A stretch of 64,000 bases of DNA from Lolliginicoccus suaedae (lineage in GTDB: Bacteria; Actinomycetota; Actinomycetes; Mycobacteriales; Mycobacteriaceae), in the NCBI RefSeq assembly GCF_008312885.1, contig NZ_VSSO01000001.1:558001-622000 (forward strand), in the 5' to 3' direction. Shown here piece by piece: positions 41,937 through 50,191 of the stretch (position 1 is its first letter; every line of letters begins with the position of its first letter). The notes under the pieces are model-generated. The model worked only from the letters and a program-made list of their open reading frames with translations. It had not been told where the DNA came from and did not search any database. Made by a program: the position numbers and the translations under genes.

Positions 41937-42398
41937 TCAGCGACCCCGAGAAGACGTGTCGTCCCGCGACAGGCGGGCCAGAAGCGACAGTGAATGAACG
42001 AACACCGCCCGGTCCTCGTCCCCGATGCCGTCGAAGAATGCCTGCTCCGCGCGCAGCACTTGCTGGGAGAGCTCCTGGTACCGGGTGATCCCCTCCGGGG
42101 TGGCGATCACGGTGCGGACCCTGCGGTCCCTGGGATCATCCTGGCGCTGCACGAAGCCCGCGCTCTGGAGGTCATCAACGAAGTACGGCATGACGGTCCG
42201 GTCGATGCCGAGGTAGTCGGCCAGCGCGTTCTGCGTCGGGATGCGCTTGTGGATGACGGTGTGCAGGAGCTGGTAGCCGCGGGCCCCTCTGGGGAAGGTC
42301 TCGAAGACTGGATCGACGATGGCCGCGTACCGGCGCCCGAGCATAGCGATGGACCATCCGAGGTCGCATGCCTCGCGCGCGGTGGTGTCTTCGCTCAT
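41937..42398 (-). CDS. MarR-family regulator next to hchA
   Basis: The 153-residue MarR protein has RIPTQNALADYLGIDRTVMP as its recognition-helix region and the wing RQDDPRDRRVRTVIATPEG. ATG 42398 has no ribosome site; TACGAT (42410-42405) ends 6 nt upstream, giving a leaderless mRNA. No Cys is present in the protein, so direct thiol redox sensing, as in OhrR, is not expected. It is divergent from the Hsp31 gene and probably represses it. Confidence 0.85.
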   Translation of the reverse strand: MSEDTTAREACDLGWSIAMLGRRYAAIVDPVFETFPRGARGYQLLHTVIHKRIPTQNALADYLGIDRTVMPYFVDDLQSAGFVQRQDDPRDRRVRTVIATPEGITRYQELSQQVLRAEQAFFDGIGDEDRAVFVHSLSLLARLSRDDTSSRGR

Positions 42399-42445
42399 CG
42401 CTTGATCGTACGACGCCCTGGTACGCGCCGTGTCGCTACGGTATG

Positions 42446-42474
42446 TTGCACATATGGTTGCAAACACAAACGAT
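42446..42474 (+). promoter_or_regulatory. hchA promoter with TTGCA/TGCAA operator
   Basis: TTGCA (42446-42450) and TGCAA (42459-42463) form an inverted repeat of 18 bp in total. TTGCAC (42446-42451) can act as -35 and AACGAT (42469-42474) as a weak -10 after 17 bp. The symmetric site over the -35 fits repression by the divergent MarR. Confidence 0.45.
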
Positions 42475-42591
42475 CGCGCCCGGGCCAGCGATGCCCCGGT
42501 CGCGCCCGGAGCATCCATCGGCATCGCTTGAGCACCTCGGAGGCCAATCGGCCCACCGGGCGCTGCAACGCTAGGAGAAGGAAACCCGAAC

Positions 42592-43452
42592 ATGGTTGAC
42601 ACCACCACAGATCGCAATCCCACGGCCGATCCCGCGGAGCACAATGCCTTCTTTCCATCCCCCTACTCGCTGAGCCAGTACACCGCGCCGAAGACCAACT
42701 TCGACGGCCTCGCCACCGACGAGAAGTACACCGGCGACCGGTGGAAGATCCTCGTGATCGCCACCGAGGAGCGCTACATGCTGATGGAGAACGGAACGTT
42801 CTTCTCCACCGGCAACCACCCTGTCGAGACGCTGCTGCCCCTGCACCACATGGCCGAGGCGGGCTACGGCATCGATGTCGCCACGGTCGGTGGCGCGCCC
42901 GGCAAGTTCGAGTGGTGGGCCTTCCCGAAGGAGGACGAGGCCATCAAGTCGGCCTGGCAGGCCACGAGCGAGGCGTTCAAGGCTCCCAAGCGGCTCGGGG
43001 ACCTTCTCTCCGAGGGGCTCGACGACTACGCGGCGATCTTCATCCCCGGCGGGCACGGCGCGATGAACGGCATCCCGTTCAGCAAGGACGTCCAGCAGGT
43101 GTTGGATTTCTTCCTCGAGACGGATCGCCTCATCATCACCCTGTGCCACGGCCCTGCCGTGTTCCGCGCGGGCGGGCTCGATCGCGAGAAGAACCCATTC
43201 GCCGGGTACAAGATCGTGGCGTTCCCTGATTCTCTCGACTTCGGGGCAAACATCGAGATCGGCTACCTCCCCGGCTTGATGCCGTGGAAGCTCGGAGCCA
43301 CCCTGGAGGCGGAGGGCATCGAGGTCGTCAACGACGACATGTCGGGCGCCACCACGCGCGACCGCAATGTACTGACCGGCGACAGCCCGCTCGCCGCCAA
43401 CCAGCTCGGCAAGGAATCCGTCGCCGCGCTTCTGGAGAAGTTCGGCAACTGA
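42592..43452 (+). CDS. hchA: Hsp31-type glyoxalase III/deglycase chaperone
   Basis: The 286-residue protein matches Hsp31 of the DJ-1/PfpI superfamily over its full length: ILVIATEERYMLMENGTFFS, FIPGGHGAMNGIP and the nucleophile elbow TLCHGPA with Cys185. The Hsp31-specific SPYSLSQYTAPKTNFDG near the N-terminus is also present. These enzymes convert methylglyoxal to lactate and/or remove glycation adducts, and hold unfolded proteins. AGGAGAAGGAA precedes the ATG. Divergent MarR control suggests induction by electrophile stress. Confidence 0.94.
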   Translation: MVDTTTDRNPTADPAEHNAFFPSPYSLSQYTAPKTNFDGLATDEKYTGDRWKILVIATEERYMLMENGTFFSTGNHPVETLLPLHHMAEAGYGIDVATVGGAPGKFEWWAFPKEDEAIKSAWQATSEAFKAPKRLGDLLSEGLDDYAAIFIPGGHGAMNGIPFSKDVQQVLDFFLETDRLIITLCHGPAVFRAGGLDREKNPFAGYKIVAFPDSLDFGANIEIGYLPGLMPWKLGATLEAEGIEVVNDDMSGATTRDRNVLTGDSPLAANQLGKESVAALLEKFGN

Positions 43453-43470
43453 GTCACGCGACCCTCGGTG

Positions 43471-43520
43471 CAAACGCGATAGCAGCCGCTCGAAATCCGG
43501 GTCGGCTTCTATCGCGTTTG
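43471..43520. terminator. Extended hairpin between convergent hchA and SDR genes
   Basis: CAAACGCGATAG (43471-43482) pairs perfectly with CTATCGCGTTTG (43509-43520). Inside, after one mismatch, AGCCG and CGGCT add five more pairs around a 14-nt loop. It sits in the 104-bp gap of two convergent genes and could terminate both transcripts. No T-run is present. Half of the outer arm (TCTATCGC) recurs just downstream at 43527-43534. Confidence 0.6.
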
Positions 43521-43556
43521 GCAGTTTCTATCGCAGGTAGCGCAGTCGAGCACCCG

Positions 43557-44378
43557 CTAGTCGCCGCCTTCGAGCCGGGGACGCAGCTTCGCCCAGTAGG
43601 CCACAAGCTGCCGGGCAGCGAGTGCTGGCGCGAATCGCTGCACGAGAACGGCCCGGCGCGCATCGGGATGGGTGATGACGCGGTACCTGCCGCGATCGAC
43701 CGCGTGCACGATCTGTCGCGCGACATCGGCCGCAGTGACCTTCGACGACTTCATGAGCTTGCCCATCAGCCCCACCATCGCAGGATCAGGACTGCGCATG
43801 CGGTCGCCGAGATTGGTGGCGAAGAATGACGGGCACACGACGGTGGTCCTGATCCCATAGGGCGCGAGCTCGTGCCGGAGCGTGTCCGACAGCGAGATGA
43901 CCCCGGCCTTCGACACGTTGTACGACGCCATCCCGGGAACATTGAGCACCCCGGCCATCGAGGCGATGTTGACGATATGGCCGCTACCGGCCTGCTTGAA
44001 CAGTGGTGTCACCGCGCGGCATCCGGCGACAACACCCATGAGGTTGATGTGCAGGATCCAGTCCCAGTCGCTGGCCGGGATCCGTTCGAACCGGCCCGCG
44101 GCGGCGACACCGGCATTGTTCACCAGGATATCGAGCCCGCCCCATTCCTCGGCGCACCACTGCACGGCATCAGCCCACGCGGATTCGTCGGTGACATCGA
44201 GCGCGCGGAACTCGACCACACCACCGGACTCAGCGAGCTCCGCGCGAGTGGCTTCGCCTGCCGTACCGTCGATGTCGGTCAGGAGCACCCGCGCGCCCGT
44301 GCGCAGGAACGCCACGGCGACTTCCTTGCCGAGGCCCGAGGCGCCGCCGGTCACCAGGACGCGCCTGCTCGCCGTCAC
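43557..44378 (-). CDS. Short-chain dehydrogenase/reductase
   Basis: The 273-residue SDR has TGGASGLG (cofactor loop), NNAGVAAAGRFE, the catalytic Ser in IVNIASMAG and the YNVSK motif. It is a classical SDR, probably NAD(P)-dependent. GTG 44378 overlaps the crotonase stop (GTGA). It is last gene of the tetR-aidB-ech-ech-sdr operon, so it may act on a hydroxyacyl-CoA or aldehyde of that pathway. The substrate is unknown. Confidence 0.9.
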   Translation of the reverse strand: MTASRRVLVTGGASGLGKEVAVAFLRTGARVLLTDIDGTAGEATRAELAESGGVVEFRALDVTDESAWADAVQWCAEEWGGLDILVNNAGVAAAGRFERIPASDWDWILHINLMGVVAGCRAVTPLFKQAGSGHIVNIASMAGVLNVPGMASYNVSKAGVISLSDTLRHELAPYGIRTTVVCPSFFATNLGDRMRSPDPAMVGLMGKLMKSSKVTAADVARQIVHAVDRGRYRVITHPDARRAVLVQRFAPALAARQLVAYWAKLRPRLEGGD

Positions 44379-45409
44379 GATTCCCTGCTCTCTTCCCCGC
44401 CCGACCGCGCCTGCTTGTGGTCACCGAAGGGTTCGTCGCGCTCGCGCACCGCCTCGCGGAAACCGACGGTGGCCGCGCGTTGCTGGAAGGCATAGCCCTC
44501 GCGGGTATGCCGGGAGACGCCGTCGAACACCGTGCTGATCATCCCGGAGTTGGCGACGCCCTGTGCCAGCAACGCGGAGTTGAGGGCGAGCTTGGCCATC
44601 ATCAACTGGTTCACCGGCATCATCGCGATGCGGCCGACCAGGTCCTCGGTTCGTTCATCGAGCTCGTCGGCGGGCCAGGACTCGACAGCGAGGCCCCATT
44701 CCTGGGCTTGCTTGCCGTCGATGCAGTCGCCGGTGAACAGCATCCGCTTGGCGCGTTGATCGCCGATCCGGTGCGCCCACATGCCTGCGGCGGGAATGCC
44801 CCACACGCGGGTGGGCGGGTAGCCGATCTTTGTGTCGTCGGCGCAGATGATCTGGTCGCAGTACAGCGCGATGTCCGTGCCCCCGGCGACCGCGAATCCG
44901 TGCAGCTTGGCGACGGTCGGCTTGTTCGCGTGCAGCAACGACGCGAACCCCCGGTTGAAGCGGCTCATCATGGCGTAATCGGCCATCGGGTCCCACGTGC
45001 GCTGGGGGTCGTGATTGCTCGCCTGCACCCCTGGATCGAGGACGGTCCCGGCCACGCCATCCGGTCCGTCGGCGGAATCGAAACCGTTCTCGGCGAACAC
45101 CTGCAGGTCATACCCGCCGCAGAATCCCTTGCCGCGCCCGGAGAGCAGCATGACGTGCACCCGCGGGTCGAGGTCCGCGCGCTCGACGGCGTGCGTGAGC
45201 TCGACGGGAGTGTCGGTGGTGATGGCGTTGCCGCGCTCTGGGCGGTTAAAGGTGATGCGGACAATGCGGCCATCGCGCTCATAGGTGAGGGTGCGATAGG
45301 CTCGCTCATCCTCGGGCGATGGGCGCCCGGCCCACGGTGAGCCGGGCGCATCAGCCCAGTTCTCCTGCCACGCGGCGGGCCGGTCGCCGGAATGCTCCAT
45401 GTGGTCCAC
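44375..45409 (-). CDS. Enoyl-CoA hydratase/crotonase-family protein, long form
   Basis: The 344-residue crotonase has a ~40-residue N-terminal extension and a ~40-residue insertion after the first oxyanion-hole segment (SGRGKGFCGGYDLQVF). The second oxyanion segment is KLHGFAVAGGTDIALYCD. Acidic residues corresponding to the hydratase pair are not obvious, so the reaction may differ. GTG 45409 (GAGGGAAG 3-4 nt upstream) is preferred to ATG 45400. It lies directly after the shorter crotonase in the same operon. Confidence 0.85.
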   Translation of the reverse strand: MDHMEHSGDRPAAWQENWADAPGSPWAGRPSPEDERAYRTLTYERDGRIVRITFNRPERGNAITTDTPVELTHAVERADLDPRVHVMLLSGRGKGFCGGYDLQVFAENGFDSADGPDGVAGTVLDPGVQASNHDPQRTWDPMADYAMMSRFNRGFASLLHANKPTVAKLHGFAVAGGTDIALYCDQIICADDTKIGYPPTRVWGIPAAGMWAHRIGDQRAKRMLFTGDCIDGKQAQEWGLAVESWPADELDERTEDLVGRIAMMPVNQLMMAKLALNSALLAQGVANSGMISTVFDGVSRHTREGYAFQQRAATVGFREAVRERDEPFGDHKQARSGGEESRES

Positions 45410-45419
45410 TTGCTTCCCT

Positions 45420-46205
45420 CTACTTGTCGGTCGCGCTGGAATCGGTGAAGCTGCCGTGGCGCCCGTGGCCGGAAGCGAACCTGCCCGCGCCGGAGAACGC
45501 ATCGACGAGCGAGATCGTGCCGCGCCGCCATTCGTTGGCAATGGCCTCGTCGAGCGGCATGCTTTCCTGCTCGTAGCTCGATAGCCGGTCCTGCCTCATG
45601 CAGGTCTGCGGGAACCGCGCGAGCTGCTCGGCGAGCTCGATGGCCTCGTCGAGGGCTTTCCCGGCGGCGCTGATCCGGTTCGCGAGGCCCATCCGGTGGG
45701 CTTCCTCCGCACCGACGGGGCGACCGGTGAGGATCATGTCAAGGGCGTGCGACTGCCCGATCAGCCGGGGCAACCGGATCGTTCCGCCATCGATGAGGGG
45801 CACGCCCCAGCGCCGGCAGTACACCCCGAACGTGGCCTGCGGATCAGCCACCCGGAGGTCGGCCCAGATGGCGAGCTCGAGCCCACCGGCGACGGCGTAC
45901 CCGTCAACGGCGGCGATCACGGGCTTGCCGAGCAGCAGACGGGTGGGGCCCATACCGGCTGGACCCTCGTCTCCAGGCTCCGCGATATCGATGTCTCCCT
46001 TGGCGACGGCCTTGAGGTCCGCTCCGGCGCAGAAGTTGCCGCCCGCGCCGTGGAGCACCGCGACGGAGGCACTGCCGTCGTTATCGAATTCCTGGAACGC
46101 GTCGGTCAGCGCGCGCGCGTGGTGATGGTCGACGGCGTTGCGGACCTCGGGGCGGTCGAGGGTGACGATCGTGATCGGCCCACGCTTCTCCACAGTGACG
46201 GTCAT
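45420..46205 (-). CDS. Enoyl-CoA hydratase/isomerase
   Basis: The 261-residue protein is a standard crotonase: HGAGGNFCAGADLKAVA and AVDGYAVAGGLELAIWADLR form the oxyanion hole, with FGVYCRRWGVPLIDGG after it. It should hydrate or isomerise an enoyl-CoA in the cytosol. It overlaps the acyl-CoA dehydrogenase gene by 4 bp. The natural substrate is open because the second crotonase lies next to it. Confidence 0.9.
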   Translation of the reverse strand: MTVTVEKRGPITIVTLDRPEVRNAVDHHHARALTDAFQEFDNDGSASVAVLHGAGGNFCAGADLKAVAKGDIDIAEPGDEGPAGMGPTRLLLGKPVIAAVDGYAVAGGLELAIWADLRVADPQATFGVYCRRWGVPLIDGGTIRLPRLIGQSHALDMILTGRPVGAEEAHRMGLANRISAAGKALDEAIELAEQLARFPQTCMRQDRLSSYEQESMPLDEAIANEWRRGTISLVDAFSGAGRFASGHGRHGSFTDSSATDK

Positions 46206-47836
46206 GCTCCCACCTCCGGGTTCGCGCGGTCGATGATCGTTGCGGTGTCGATGCCGGTGGGCAGGATGCCGAACACATCGCCCCAGTTCTCGCTCAACCG
46301 GCTCGCGGTGAACGCATCAGCCACGGCCGGGTTTCCGTATCGCACGAGCAGGGATCCCTGGAGCACCTTCGCCATCGCGCCGACGATGCTCCGAGCCCGG
46401 TATTGCATGGTGTCGAAGTCCGTGAACTGGGCCTCGAGCGCGGTGATCGCCTGGTCCAGCCGCTTGTCGGCCCCTGCTGCGGCGCGCACCTCGTCGAGGA
46501 ACACTTCCAGCGTCTCGGGCTGCTTGGCCATCGCGCGCAGCGTGTCCAGGGCTGCGACGTTTCCGGAGCCTTCCCATACCGACAGCAACGGGGCCTCGCG
46601 GTAGATCCGCGGCATGCGGGACTCCTCCACGTAGCCGTTGCCGCCGAGGCATTCCAGTGCTTCGCCGGCGTGGACCGGGCCGCGCTTGCACACGTAGTAC
46701 TTGGAGACGGCCAGGCTGATGCGGCGCAGCGCCGTCGCACGCTCATCGCCGCTGGTTGCCTTGTCGGTCAGATCAGCCAGCCACAGGCCGACCGTGGTAG
46801 CGGCCTCGGCCTCGACAGCAAGGTCGGCGAGCACGTTGCGCATCGCGGGCTGGTCGATGAGATAGGCACCGAAGGCTTGCCGGTGCGCGGCGTGGAAGGT
46901 GGCCTGCTGCACTCCCACGCGCATGAGGACACTGGTGCCGAGGGTGCAGTCGAGGCGGGTCATGTTGACCATCTCGATGATGGTGGGAACCCCGCGCCCC
47001 TCCTCGCCGACGCGCCAGCCGGTGGCGTTGTCGTACTCGATCTCGCTGGATGCGTTCGAGTGATTGCCGAGCTTGTCCTTGAGCCGCTGGAGCGCGATCG
47101 CGTTGCGCGTGCCGTCCGGGAGCACGCGCGGCACGAAGAAGCAGGTCAACCCAGCGTCTGTTTGCGCGAGGGTGAGGAAGAAGTCGGACATCGGCGCGGA
47201 GGTGAACCACTTGTGGCCGGTGATGCGGTAGCTGCCGTCGGGCTGGAGGACAGCGCGGGTGGTGTTGGCCCGCACGTCCGAGCCGCCCTGCTTCTCGGTC
47301 ATCGACATGCCCGCGAGCAGTGACTTCTTGGTGTCGGGCGGCGCGAGGACGGGATCGTAGGAGCGGGTCGCGAGCAGGTGCTCGTACCGCGCGGAGAGCT
47401 CCGGATTGTGCCGCAGCGCCGGGACGACGGCGTAGGTCATCGAGATGGGGCACTGGTGGCCGGCGTCTGCTTGGCCCCACGTGATCAGCTTCGCCGCGCG
47501 GGCGAGGTGCGGGCTGGGGGCCGTGTCGATCCACGGTGAGCCGTGCAGGCCGAGGCTCGTCGCGCGGGTCATCAGCTCGTGGTAGGCGGGATCGTAGGCG
47601 ACCTCATCGATGCGGAAGCCGTACCGGTCGTGGGTCTTGAGCACCGGGGGGTGCGCCTCGGCGAGGTCACCGAGATCAAGCGCGTGCTGGGTGCTGGCGA
47701 GCGCTCCAGCGTGCTCCACTTCTGGCCAGCGCTCGAGCGCGCCAGCCCGTTCTAGGGCCTCGGCGATCGGTGGATAGCTGGCCGGATTGTGGCCGGTGGC
47801 CTGCACTGCTTGGTTGAGCACTTCATGGGTGGGCAT
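46202..47836 (-). CDS. aidB: AidB-like acyl-CoA dehydrogenase
   Basis: The 544-residue flavoprotein belongs to the AidB branch of acyl-CoA dehydrogenases: the long N-terminus (HEVLNQAVQATGHNPASYPP), the FAD segment GMSMTEKQGGSDVRANTTRA, GHKWFTSAPMSDFFLTLAQT and the C-terminal ECLGGNGYVEESRMPRIYRE with extra helices. E. coli AidB is linked to alkylation stress, but actinobacterial relatives often sit in fatty-acid catabolic clusters; here two crotonases and an SDR follow in an operon. It overlaps tetR by 14 nt. Confidence 0.9.
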   Translation of the reverse strand: MPTHEVLNQAVQATGHNPASYPPIAEALERAGALERWPEVEHAGALASTQHALDLGDLAEAHPPVLKTHDRYGFRIDEVAYDPAYHELMTRATSLGLHGSPWIDTAPSPHLARAAKLITWGQADAGHQCPISMTYAVVPALRHNPELSARYEHLLATRSYDPVLAPPDTKKSLLAGMSMTEKQGGSDVRANTTRAVLQPDGSYRITGHKWFTSAPMSDFFLTLAQTDAGLTCFFVPRVLPDGTRNAIALQRLKDKLGNHSNASSEIEYDNATGWRVGEEGRGVPTIIEMVNMTRLDCTLGTSVLMRVGVQQATFHAAHRQAFGAYLIDQPAMRNVLADLAVEAEAATTVGLWLADLTDKATSGDERATALRRISLAVSKYYVCKRGPVHAGEALECLGGNGYVEESRMPRIYREAPLLSVWEGSGNVAALDTLRAMAKQPETLEVFLDEVRAAAGADKRLDQAITALEAQFTDFDTMQYRARSIVGAMAKVLQGSLLVRYGNPAVADAFTASRLSENWGDVFGILPTGIDTATIIDRANPEVGA

Positions 47837-48476
47837 GGCTGGCGTCCTCGCGGGGGTTGGGGGTCGGTGCGGTCGTGGCGCCGAGGGCGCGGGAGACGAA
47901 TGCCTCGAGCTCGGCGATGGTCGCGGACGGGTCGGCGTGATGCGTGAGCGGCGCGAGCAGGACGTCGTTGATCGCCCCGACGATCGCGGCGCCGGTGATG
48001 CTCGCGTTCTGATGCGGGAAGTCGCCGCGCTCGATCCCAGCGGTGACGACGTGGGCGAACAGGTCGGTGAATGCCGCGCGGAACACGAGTCGCTCGGCGT
48101 CGACGAGCGGGTCGACGGGTTCGGCGAGCAGCGCGTAGGCGAGCCTCGGTGATTTCAGCGCGCGGTGGCAGAACGTGCGCACGGCGGCGAGCGCCGCATG
48201 ATGTGGCCCGTGCTGGGCGAGCGCGCGATGGCCGGCCTCCGTCACCGCAGTGACTTCCCGGGCGACCGCCTTGCGGAATACCTCGGCGAACAGCTCCCCC
48301 TTGCTGGGGAAGAACCGGTATGTCGTGCCGGTGGCGACCCCTGCCCGCTCGGCGACGCGGGCCATCGAGCATCCGGCGTAGCCGTGGTCGTGGATGAGCT
48401 CGGTCGCGGCGGTGACGATGGCACGCTTGGTCTCGTCGAGCCGGGCCTTGACTGCTGGTGTCTGGCGGTACACCAT
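47823..48476 (-). CDS. TetR-family regulator of the acyl-CoA operon
   Basis: The 217-residue TetR protein has the helix-turn-helix YAGCSMARVAERAGVATGTT followed by YRFFPSKGELFAEVF. ATG 48476 has no ribosome site but is preceded by a full promoter ending 6 nt upstream (leaderless). It is first gene of the operon tetR-aidB-ech-ech-sdr, and its operator overlaps its own -10. It likely senses an acyl-CoA, as most TetR proteins of this context do. Confidence 0.88.
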   Translation of the reverse strand: MVYRQTPAVKARLDETKRAIVTAATELIHDHGYAGCSMARVAERAGVATGTTYRFFPSKGELFAEVFRKAVAREVTAVTEAGHRALAQHGPHHAALAAVRTFCHRALKSPRLAYALLAEPVDPLVDAERLVFRAAFTDLFAHVVTAGIERGDFPHQNASITGAAIVGAINDVLLAPLTHHADPSATIAELEAFVSRALGATTAPTPNPREDASHAHP

Positions 48477-48482
48477 AGAAGA

Positions 48483-48511
48483 AGTGAACACCAGTTCATA
48501 GCTTGGGTCAA
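48483..48511 (-). promoter_or_regulatory. tetR promoter and operator
   Basis: On the minus strand TTGACC (48511-48506) and TTCACT (48488-48483) are separated by 17 bp. The inverted repeat TGAAC (48485-48489) / GTTCA (48494-48498), 4-nt spacer, covers the -10 region, fitting autorepression. The ATG follows the -10 by 6 nt. Confidence 0.65.
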
Positions 48512-48555
48512 GGAGTGGCGGCCGATGCGGCATGCTCCGGGCGTAGCCTGGGGCG

Positions 48556-49530
48556 ATGCGGTACACCGACTGGGGTGAGCGCGTCGGGCGCTGGTCCGGA
48601 ATTCGCAGCGAGACAGTCAATGTGCACGGCACGGAGGTGCACTACCTGGTAACCGATCGGACGCGGCCGCCAGCTGCGCCGGTCCACCTGCTCGTTCCCG
48701 GCGCAGCTGGCGGCGCCTCGCAGTGGCTCGATGTGCTCGCGGAACTGCGGCCACGCGCGCACGCGATCGCGATAGACCTGCCCGGCACACTGGCCGGCCA
48801 CACTGCGCTGCCGAACCGGCGCGCGGCAGGCATCGAGGCCAACGCGGCGTTCCTGCGTGATTTCACCGACGCGCTCGAGCTCGACCAGCTCGTGGTTCAC
48901 GGCTGGTCGGCGGGCGGGATGATCGCGTTGCTGTTCGCCGACCAGTCACCCGAACGGGTAGATGCGCTCGTGCTGGTGGCGCCGGCGCTTCCTCCCCCGC
49001 TGAGCCGCCGCGAGGCGCGCATGTGGACAACCCTCGGCAGGGCGGGATTGGCCCTCGTCGCGCCGGTCGCCCGTGTGCTGCTATGTCTTTTGGGGCGGCG
49101 CATCCTCGCAGCTTCGCAGCGGCAACTGGCCGATCCCGCGTCGATTGCGGACAAGAAATGGAATACGGGCGGTGACATGACGAGAATGTCGCCGGAAATC
49201 ATGGGTCTCATGCGGGACGAGATGTCGGCGGTCGAGGGGAAGCGAATGGGCAGCATGGTCACGGTATATGCCTCGCTGATGTCGCTGATCCTCGTCCGGC
49301 GGGGATCCGCTCTCGATGCGATGCGCCGCGTCACGGCGCCGACCCTCCTGGTCGTGGGCGATGAGGATCGTCTCGCTCCCCACGCGTCGCTCGATGACTG
49401 GACCGCGCAGCGGCCCGACTGGAACGTGGTGGTCCTGATCGGTGTGGGTCACGCGCCGCCGCTCGAGGTCCCCGCCGATTACGCTCGCACGGTCATCGAC
49501 TGGTGTGATTCACGGGTTCACGACCAGTAG
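48556..49530 (+). CDS. Alpha/beta hydrolase
   Basis: The 324-residue hydrolase has an oxyanion-type VPGAAGGASQW, nucleophile elbow VVHGWSAGGMIAL (Ser), the acid in VVGDEDRLAPHASL and the His in LIGVGHAPPLEVP. ATG 48556 is preceded by TAGCCT (48544-48549) at 6 nt, so the mRNA is probably leaderless. It is divergent from the TetR/AidB operon and may be co-regulated. The substrate is unknown. Confidence 0.88.
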   Translation: MRYTDWGERVGRWSGIRSETVNVHGTEVHYLVTDRTRPPAAPVHLLVPGAAGGASQWLDVLAELRPRAHAIAIDLPGTLAGHTALPNRRAAGIEANAAFLRDFTDALELDQLVVHGWSAGGMIALLFADQSPERVDALVLVAPALPPPLSRREARMWTTLGRAGLALVAPVARVLLCLLGRRILAASQRQLADPASIADKKWNTGGDMTRMSPEIMGLMRDEMSAVEGKRMGSMVTVYASLMSLILVRRGSALDAMRRVTAPTLLVVGDEDRLAPHASLDDWTAQRPDWNVVVLIGVGHAPPLEVPADYARTVIDWCDSRVHDQ

Positions 49531-49619
49531 GGCTACGCGGCGCCCTTGCTCAGCGGATGCGCGCATGGCGCCGTGTGCCTAAAACCCCTCGCGGCCTAGT
49601 TGTGCAACACTTGCCCATC

Positions 49620-50174
49620 ATGGGCGAACTCCTCGGCTACGCGCGCGTGAGCACCACCGACCAGACCACTAGCCTCCAGCAGGATGCGCTCAACGCCATT
49701 GGCTGCTACCGCATCTGGACCGAGACCGGGAGCGGCGCGAGCACCACCCGCCCGCAGCTTGCCGCGATCCTCGACGCGCTGCGCCCCGGTGACACCCTCG
49801 TCGTGTGGCGGCTCGACCGGCTCGGCCGCTCCCTTCCCCACCTCATCCAGACCGTCGAGGACCTCAACGCCCGCGGCGTCGGCTTCAAGTCCCTCACCGA
49901 GTCCATCGACACCACCACCCCCGGTGGCAAACTGATCTTCCACATCTTCGGTGCGCTCGCGGAGTTCGAGCGCAACCTCATCCGCGAGCGCACCAATGCA
50001 GGCCTCGCCGCGGCCCGGTCCCGCGGCCGCACGGGTGGCCGCCCCCCTAAGCTCACCCCGGCCAAGCTGCGGCAGGCCAAGCGGATGCGCGAGTCCGGGG
50101 CGACGCTCGCCGAGATCGCCGATGTCGTGGATGTCTCGCGCACCACGCTCTATCGGCACCTGTCGAAGGCATAG
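49620..50174 (+). CDS. Serine recombinase (resolvase/invertase type)
   Basis: The 184-residue protein has the catalytic Ser11 in GYARVSTTDQ, the Arg-rich VWRLDRLGRSLPHLI, the long helix HIFGALAEFERNLIRERT and a C-terminal helix-turn-helix (LAEIADVVDVSRTTLYRHL). It is of the size of Tn3 resolvases and Hin-type invertases. No transposase or second mobile gene is adjacent, and no clear res or hix sites were found. It lies just before the polysaccharide locus, which it may have come with. Confidence 0.88.
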   Translation: MGELLGYARVSTTDQTTSLQQDALNAIGCYRIWTETGSGASTTRPQLAAILDALRPGDTLVVWRLDRLGRSLPHLIQTVEDLNARGVGFKSLTESIDTTTPGGKLIFHIFGALAEFERNLIRERTNAGLAAARSRGRTGGRPPKLTPAKLRQAKRMRESGATLAEIADVVDVSRTTLYRHLSKA

Positions 50175-50191
50175 CTACCCAGGGCATATAG

